DNA of 47,739 nucleotides, taken from NCBI GenBank assembly GCA_017744715.1, contig JAGIAT010000024.1, forward strand, positions 1-47,739, written 5' to 3'. The position numbers and the translations under genes are program-made. How positions within the stretch are numbered: the first letter of the stretch is position 1; every line of letters starts with the position of its first letter. This document shows, piece after piece, positions 43,630 to 47,739 of this stretch. The notes beneath the pieces were generated by a model that did not search any database, was not told the DNA's origin, and was given only the letters and a program-made list of their open reading frames with translations. The DNA is from Niabella sp. (GTDB taxonomy: Bacteria; Bacteroidota; Bacteroidia; Chitinophagales; Chitinophagaceae).

Positions 43630-44756
43630 TGCAGCAACACTTGCATATTGTTTGTTTGGATGTGCCCTGGCCGGCAGACTACGGAGGCGTAATCGATATG
43701 ATGAACCGCATCCGGGCCTTCCACCGGCTGGGTGTAAAGGTGCACCTGCATTATTTTAGTTACAACGAACGGGGCGTTCCCCGGGAATTGAATATTTTTT
43801 GTGAATCGGTGCATGTGTATGAGCGCCGGAAAAAAACGGAATGCCTGAACCTTGCCCTGCCCTATATTGTTTCCTCACGGATCAACGAGGAATTGAAAGA
43901 ACAGCTGAGCAAAGACAACTACCCGGTGCTGCTGGAGGGCTTACATTGCACGGGCATCATTCCTTTTCTTGCGCAGATGGATCGCAGGATCTGTGTGCGG
44001 ATGCACAACAACGAAGAAGTTTATTACAAGGAACTGGCCCGCGCCACTTCCGATCTTTTTAAAAAGCTTTACTACAAAACAGAAAGCCGGCTTATAAAGA
44101 AATATGTACCCACGCTTCCCAAAAATATCCTGCTTGCCTGTGTTTCGGAAACCGATGTTGATTTTTTTACGGAACAGGGATTTGAGCAGGCCTTCCTGCT
44201 GCCCACGTTTCCGTCCTGGCAAAAGGTAAACAGCCTGGAAGGTATGGGTACCCACTGCCTTTTCCATGGCAATCTTTCCGTAGCAGAAAATGAAGAGGCT
44301 GCATTATGGCTGCTTAGCAAGGTTTTCAATAAAGTACGGGTGCCCTTTATCATCGCCGGTAAAGATCCTGGTCGCCCCCTGCAAAAAGCCGCTGCGCTTT
44401 GCCAGCATACCTGCCTTATCAGCAATCCCAGCGAATCGGAGATCAACGACCTGGTTCAGAAAGCGCATATCAACGTACTCCCCTGCTTCAACAAAAATAT
44501 AACAGGCATCCGCCTAAAGCTTTTACACTCATTGTTTTCGGGGCGTCATTGCGTAACCACTCCTTCAATGGTAACCGGAACCGGCCTGGAAAGCGCCTGC
44601 CATATCGGCAACAATTCCAATGCCATCGCATCCATTATCTCCCAGCTCTATTACAAACCTTTTGAGGAGGAAGAGATCCGGCTGCGCCAGTCACTCGTTG
44701 AAACATCCTTTAACAACGACCGTAATACCAGCCAGCTCATACAGCGGCTTTGGTAG
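43629..44756 (+). CDS. Glycosyltransferase (GT-B fold)
   Basis: A 375-residue glycosyltransferase. The N-terminus CLDVPWPADYGGVIDMMNR is typical of the glycan-synthesis GT-B group that recognises the acceptor through a PxxxGG loop. The C-terminal domain has CLFHGNLSVAENEEAALWLL, VPFIIAGKDPGRPLQ and a nucleotide-sugar site region KLLHSLFSGRHCVTTP. It overlaps the preceding glycosyltransferase by one base. Specificity cannot be read from sequence. It is the last gene of the wecB operon, and a 408-bp AT-rich gap follows. Confidence 0.88.
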   Translation: MQQHLHIVCLDVPWPADYGGVIDMMNRIRAFHRLGVKVHLHYFSYNERGVPRELNIFCESVHVYERRKKTECLNLALPYIVSSRINEELKEQLSKDNYPVLLEGLHCTGIIPFLAQMDRRICVRMHNNEEVYYKELARATSDLFKKLYYKTESRLIKKYVPTLPKNILLACVSETDVDFFTEQGFEQAFLLPTFPSWQKVNSLEGMGTHCLFHGNLSVAENEEAALWLLSKVFNKVRVPFIIAGKDPGRPLQKAAALCQHTCLISNPSESEINDLVQKAHINVLPCFNKNITGIRLKLLHSLFSGRHCVTTPSMVTGTGLESACHIGNNSNAIASIISQLYYKPFEEEEIRLRQSLVETSFNNDRNTSQLIQRLW

Positions 44757-45164
44757 TACCCCTGCATCCTGCCGCTTATTTTCCGGGAAATTCCTGTGCT
44801 GTTATTTATAAAAAAATGAATATATGTCCTATATTCTTTAAAAGTGAATATTCCCCACACAATACACTGCATATCAGATAAAACAGGCTTATCTTTTTTA
44901 TATTTCAAACATGTTTGAAAGACCGGATTTCCGTACTTCAAAACGTGCTGTTTTCATAATTTTAAATAACATTCTAAGATTTTCAATTGTCTATTAATCA
45001 ACTAAATGAATAGCTTCATTAAAATTAAAAATATTAGGACTTTCCCGGAACCTGTATACACCTTTATTGCTAAAGAAAATGGCATCCGCCAGCCGGTTTT
45101 TTAACAGTGCATTTTTCGCAGCTTCGGTAAATGCGCTTAATTTGCCCCCATTAATATTTAGGAA
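44757..45164. other. AT-rich intergenic stretch with an 18-bp palindrome
   Basis: No gene is supported in these 408 bp. It contains the perfect 18-bp palindrome TTTCAAACATGTTTGAAA at 44903-44920, which could be an operator, and a small inverted repeat ATGAA-TAGC-TTCAT near 45006-45019. Most of the DNA is AT-rich compared with the flanking genes. Confidence 0.5.
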
Positions 45165-45632
45165 ATGATGAAATTGTTTTTTGTGTTAGCCATTACCGCC
45201 CTGCTCCTGCCCTCCTGCATGCGGTACCAGGATATAAAATTTGTGGGGGTCGAAAATGTAAAAATGGGTAAGATCGGGATGAATGAAACAACGATGGAAA
45301 TGAATCTTGTTTTCAATAATCCCAACAAACTGGGCGCCTTGCTGAACAATGCCGGCGGCAAGGCCTGGATACAGGATATTTATATTGGCGATTTTTTGCT
45401 GAACGAAGATGTAAAAATACCGGCACGAAGCGATTTTTCCGTTCCGGTACGCTTAAAGGTAAATATGAAGGATCTGCTGACCAATTCCCTCAGTCTCATT
45501 ACAAGAGATTCCGTTACCATCAAGCTGGATGGTAATGCCCGTTTGAGCAAGGGCGGCGTTATAAAAAATTTCCCGCTGCGGTACAGCGGGAAAAAAGCAT
45601 CCAATGATTTATTGAGTCAGTTTAAATTTTAA
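45165..45632 (+). CDS. LEA-type-2 (WHy-domain) lipoprotein
   Basis: A 155-residue lipoprotein. The signal peptide ends in LLPSC with lipidated Cys18. The rest is an LEA14-like/WHy beta-sandwich: MNETTMEMNLVFNNPNKLGA, the long LNNAGGKAWIQDIYIGDF and a C-terminal KNFPLRYSGKK strand. LEA14-type proteins are linked with stress tolerance but have no defined chemistry. The start has two adjacent ATG codons (45165 and 45168). Its last codons overlap the convergent pyrE stop by four bases and also contain the pyrE terminator hairpin. Confidence 0.88.
   Translation: MMKLFFVLAITALLLPSCMRYQDIKFVGVENVKMGKIGMNETTMEMNLVFNNPNKLGALLNNAGGKAWIQDIYIGDFLLNEDVKIPARSDFSVPVRLKVNMKDLLTNSLSLITRDSVTIKLDGNARLSKGGVIKNFPLRYSGKKASNDLLSQFKF
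45563..45593 (-). terminator. pyrE terminator embedded in the convergent gene
   Basis: On the minus strand: TTTCCCGCTG, loop TACCG, CAGCGGGAAA, then six T residues (45563-45568). The 10-bp stem is perfect. It lies ~35 bp downstream of the pyrE stop and wholly inside the 3' coding sequence of the LEA-type gene (codons for KNFPLRYSGKK). On the plus strand no T-run follows, so it acts in one direction. Confidence 0.85.
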
Positions 45633-46261
45633 ACCCCCGTCCAGTTTGCCGGGTCTTCCCGCCATTTCAGTAATAATCCGGCATCTGCCTCGCTGATCAT
45701 TCCCTTTTCCTGTGCCAGCTCCAGCAATACCGGGTAGCTGGTAAGCGGGTGATATTTGATCCGGCGTTCTGCAAAGGCCGCCTGGGCCACCGCAAAATCG
45801 TAGGTAAAGATCGATACCATGCCTACAATGTTTAGCCCCGCAGCTTCCAGCGCATCCACGGCCTGCAAACTGCTTTTACCGGTGCTTACCAGGTCTTCCA
45901 CCACGGCTACTTTCTGTCCTTTTTCAAACAACCCTTCCACCTGGTTGCCCAATCCGTGCTCCTTGGGTTTGGGGCGTACATAAATAAAGGGCAATTTGAG
46001 CTGGTCGGCCGCAAGGGCGCCCCAGGCAATGGCCCCGGTAGCTACACCGGCAATGCAATCGGCATCGCCAAACTGCTCAAACAGAACGTTGCACATTTCG
46101 CTTTTTATAAAATCGCGCACAAACGGAAACGAAAGCACGCTCCGGTTATCGCAATAGATCGGGCTCTTCCAGCCGCTGGCCCAGGTAAAAGGCTCTTGTG
46201 GCCTTAGTTTTACCGCATTTACCTGCAGTAATTTTTCTGCAACTACTTTTGCATCGTTCAT
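45629..46261 (-). CDS. pyrE: Orotate phosphoribosyltransferase
   Basis: Catalyses orotate plus PRPP to OMP in pyrimidine synthesis; cytoplasmic, 210 residues. Family marks are FTWASGWKSPIYCDNR (substrate loop), YVRPKPKEHGLGNQVEG (catalytic lysine loop) and the PRPP-binding motif VVEDLVSTGKS at residues 120-130. It is monocistronic by spacing. It overlaps the convergent LEA-type gene by four bases, so transcription from one side may affect the other; a hairpin terminator lies just downstream. Confidence 0.97.
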   Translation of the reverse strand: MNDAKVVAEKLLQVNAVKLRPQEPFTWASGWKSPIYCDNRSVLSFPFVRDFIKSEMCNVLFEQFGDADCIAGVATGAIAWGALAADQLKLPFIYVRPKPKEHGLGNQVEGLFEKGQKVAVVEDLVSTGKSSLQAVDALEAAGLNIVGMVSIFTYDFAVAQAAFAERRIKYHPLTSYPVLLELAQEKGMISEADAGLLLKWREDPANWTGV

Positions 46262-46279
46262 AATAGCTCCCTAAATTTA
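46248..46279 (+). promoter_or_regulatory. Promoter of the Nudix gene overlapping the pyrE start
   Basis: TTTG at 46248-46251 and TAAATTTA at 46272-46279 are separated by 20 bases, matching the Bacteroidota -33/-7 arrangement. The -7 lies within a 12-bp palindrome (CCTAAATTTAGG, 46270-46281), so it reads similarly on both strands and could also serve pyrE. The Nudix leader would be ~35 nt. Confidence 0.48.
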
Positions 46280-46320
46280 GGCTGCGAAATTAAGCGCATC
46301 TTTTATAAAACAGAAATTAT

Positions 46321-46950
46321 ATGCAAATTAAAATACACACCCATAATAAAGTACTTTATCTCTGCGACCAGCCCGATGACCTGCTCCGGGAGTTGCTTCA
46401 CCACCCGGAAACGGTATTGATCGATGAACTGGACACGCATTCGATCAAGGCCATGCTGCGCGAACTTACCCTGCCGGAGATCAAAACCGGGATCTTTATA
46501 CATCCGGATTTCGATCAGCTTAAAAATGCATTTTTCCGGAAATTCGAGATCATCCGGGCCGGCGGCGGCCTGGTATTGAATGAAAGCGGCGAAGTACTGA
46601 TGATTCACCGGCGCGGATTCTGGGATCTGCCCAAGGGCAAACTGGATGAAGGGGAAACCATTGAAGCCTGCGCCCTCCGGGAAGTAAAAGAGGAAACCGG
46701 GCTTTCGAAAGTAGCACTGGGCGCTCCATTGCTGATCACCTATCATACCTATGAACAGGGAACGCATCATATCCTGAAAGAATCGCATTGGTTTATGATG
46801 AAGGGAACGGCCACGGAACAACTGGTTCCGCAAACCGAGGAAGACATTACCGCCATCAGCTGGGTGGCGCCTGTACAGATTGCCGCCTATAAGGAGCAGG
46901 CCTACCCTTCCATCGTGGATGTACTGGATGCCTGGGAGCGAACCTCCTGA
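46321..46950 (+). CDS. Nudix hydrolase
   Basis: A 209-residue cytoplasmic hydrolase of nucleoside-diphosphate-linked compounds. The full Nudix box fits at residues 106-128: GKLDEGE, TIEACAL, REVKEETGL (GX5EX7REUXEEXGU). An N-terminal ~75-residue segment of unknown role precedes the Nudix fold (HRRGFWDLPKGKL). Substrate specificity (for example mutagenic nucleotides or ADP-ribose) cannot be set by sequence. It diverges from pyrE by 59 bp. Confidence 0.93.
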   Translation: MQIKIHTHNKVLYLCDQPDDLLRELLHHPETVLIDELDTHSIKAMLRELTLPEIKTGIFIHPDFDQLKNAFFRKFEIIRAGGGLVLNESGEVLMIHRRGFWDLPKGKLDEGETIEACALREVKEETGLSKVALGAPLLITYHTYEQGTHHILKESHWFMMKGTATEQLVPQTEEDITAISWVAPVQIAAYKEQAYPSIVDVLDAWERTS

Positions 46951-46978
46951 GTTTGTTGATGCCCCTCCTTCTGCAGTG

Positions 46979-47330
46979 TTTAAACGCAAAGGCCGCAAAG
47001 AATCCGCTAAGGCCGCAATGGCTTTACGGCCAACACTTATATCGCTGCGCATGGCGAACATTGCGAAATCCTTGCGCCCGTTGCTGTTCTGTAGTAAAAG
47101 TTTTAACGCAAAGCGCGCAAAGAACCCGCTAAGGCCGCAATGGCAATACGGCCAACACTTATATCGCTGGGCCTGGCGAACATTGCGAAACCCTTGCGCC
47201 CGTTGCTGTTCTGTAGCAAAAGTTTAAACGCAATGTGCGCAAAGAATCCGCCAGGGTCGCAATGGCGATATGGCCAACACCTATATCGCTGTGCCTGGCG
47301 AACGTTGCGAAATCCTTGCGCCCGTTGCGT
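46979..47330. repeat. 122-bp tandem repeat, nearly three copies
   Basis: The marker AACGCAA(A/T)G starts at 46983, 47105 and 47227, exactly 122 bp apart. Each unit continues with CGCAAAGAA, GCCGCAATGGC or a variant, GGCCAACAC, TATATCGCTG, TTGCGAAA and CTTGCGCCCGTTGC. The first two copies are highly similar; the third is shorter and more diverged. Bases 16792-16889 are a decayed relative. The frames that cross it repeat the unit and show no protein signature. Confidence 0.78.
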
Positions 47331-47363
47331 TTAAAAAAACGCGATCTGCAGCGAAGACGACCT

Positions 47364-47471
47364 GTGTCTACCCCCGGTGTGTCATTTTTCTACTGACACT
47401 ATTTTAGTTGACACAAATTTGTGTCAACACGTTTTGTGTCATCGTAAAGCTGACACGGTTTTGTTTGACAC
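47364..47471. promoter_or_regulatory. Symmetric array of TGACAC/GTGTCA hexamers
   Basis: Seven perfect hexamers start at 47379 (GTGTCA), 47394 (TGACAC), 47409 (TGACAC), 47421 (GTGTCA), 47436 (GTGTCA), 47451 (TGACAC) and 47466 (TGACAC). An imperfect GTGTCT starts at 47364. Steps are 15, 15, 15, 12, 15, 15 and 15 bp, and orientation is mirror-symmetric about 47417.5. The two central copies form a perfect 22-bp palindrome (47407-47428). It lies in the gap before an XRE-type regulator gene and looks like a multi-site operator or iteron-like region; function is unknown. Confidence 0.8.
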
Positions 47472-47637
47472 AACTTTTCCTGCAATTTCCATCGATGGGT
47501 GTTACTGATGCAGCGGTAACCGGCGATATTTGTAAACGACGGCGTCCACAGGATATACGGGGTCGTCAGGTATATTTTATACCATTTGCCGGATATTTTA
47601 GCTATCTTTATACAAATGGCTTATTAACCTAAAAGCC
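47472..47637. other. Non-coding DNA between the hexamer array and the XRE gene
   Basis: No gene is supported. A small hairpin GGTATA-TTT-TATACC lies at 47569-47583 and a TATCTTTA at 47603-47610. A 74-codon frame (47408-47632) crosses the hexamer array and was not called. Confidence 0.4.
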
Positions 47638-47645
47638 TAAATTTG
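47638..47645 (+). promoter_or_regulatory. -7 box of the XRE-type regulator
   Basis: TAAATTTG is a perfect match to the Bacteroidota -7 consensus TAnnTTTG. It lies 30 bases before the ATG at 47676. No TTTG is seen at the usual -33 distance. Confidence 0.42.
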
Positions 47646-47675
47646 AACCTTTGATAAATACAATTTTTAGCTGTT

Positions 47676-47739
47676 ATGGAAAAAAAGATACATGAAGGCC
47701 GTAATGTAAAGCGTTTCCGCGAAATGCTGGGCATTAAAC
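47676..47739 (+). CDS. XRE-type helix-turn-helix regulator, N-terminal fragment
   Basis: Only 21 codons are inside the window and the frame is open at the edge. The reading, MEKKIHEGRNVKRFREMLGIK, matches the first helix of Cro/C1-type (XRE) regulators common in Bacteroidota. The rest of the gene, including any C-terminal domain, is outside the window. The hexamer array and a -7 box upstream make autoregulation plausible, but this is inference. Confidence 0.65.
   Translation, partial: MEKKIHEGRNVKRFREMLGIK

Noticed and set aside
46880..47334. Frames across the 122-bp repeats
   Set aside because: They are periodic copies of one another and carry no protein signature.
47408..47632. 74-codon frame across the hexamer array
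   Set aside because: It is created by the array sequence and has no domain or start signal.

Overview
The window looks like chromosome of a member of the Bacteroidota, most likely family Chitinophagaceae. The reasons are a SusC/RagA-type TonB plug signature, an outer-membrane beta-barrel receptor typical of that phylum, -7 boxes of the TAnnTTTG type, few recognisable Shine-Dalgarno sequences, and abundant short intergenic repeats. No rRNA, transposase, phage gene or CRISPR array is visible. There is one tRNA (His, GUG). Assignments rest on reading protein motifs by eye; no database search was run.

Layout: (1) 79-5853, minus strand: a giant alpha-2-macroglobulin-like protein with an inserted carboxypeptidase-regulatory plus TonB-plug segment. 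(2) 6095-8844: an HMA-AraC regulator followed by mnmH(selU) and selD, a pair that makes selenophosphate and uses it for 2-selenouridine in tRNA. (3) 8887-10073: a VOC protein and a small alpha/beta hydrolase, divergent. (4) 10229-15934, minus strand: a complete RND tripartite efflux operon (adaptor, permease, outer-membrane factor). (5) 16314-21684: a small membrane protein, an OsmC-YjdI fusion, and a copper/metal group (CopA P1B ATPase, tandem HMA protein, His-rich two-repeat protein). (6) 22070-25213: CPA2 antiporter, Bax-inhibitor-1 family protein, HEAT-like protein. (7) 25622-34921: a carbohydrate locus of two divergent operons. The minus-strand operon has a TIM-barrel isomerase, cytochrome c, DUF1080 and GH35 beta-galactosidase. 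The plus-strand operon has two MFS transporters, a hydroxypyruvate-isomerase-like protein and another isomerase/epimerase. (8) 35002-40763: Prc-type protease, tRNA-His, a DUF445-like membrane protein, and an outer-membrane beta-barrel protein. (9) 41444-44756: wecB and two glycosyltransferases. (10) 45165-46950: LEA-like lipoprotein, pyrE, Nudix hydrolase. (11) 46951-47739: tandem repeats, a hexamer array, and the start of an XRE-type regulator cut by the window edge.

The most unusual signals are a symmetric array of seven perfect and one imperfect TGACAC/GTGTCA hexamers at 47364-47471, set almost entirely on a 15-bp pitch; the alpha-2-macroglobulin/TonB-plug fusion; a nucleoside-permease-like MFS gene whose first ~1.1 kb is very AT-rich while its last ~190 bp matches the host; a pyrE terminator encoded inside the coding end of the convergent gene; and several exact-period tandem intergenic repeats (149, 122 and 86 bp).
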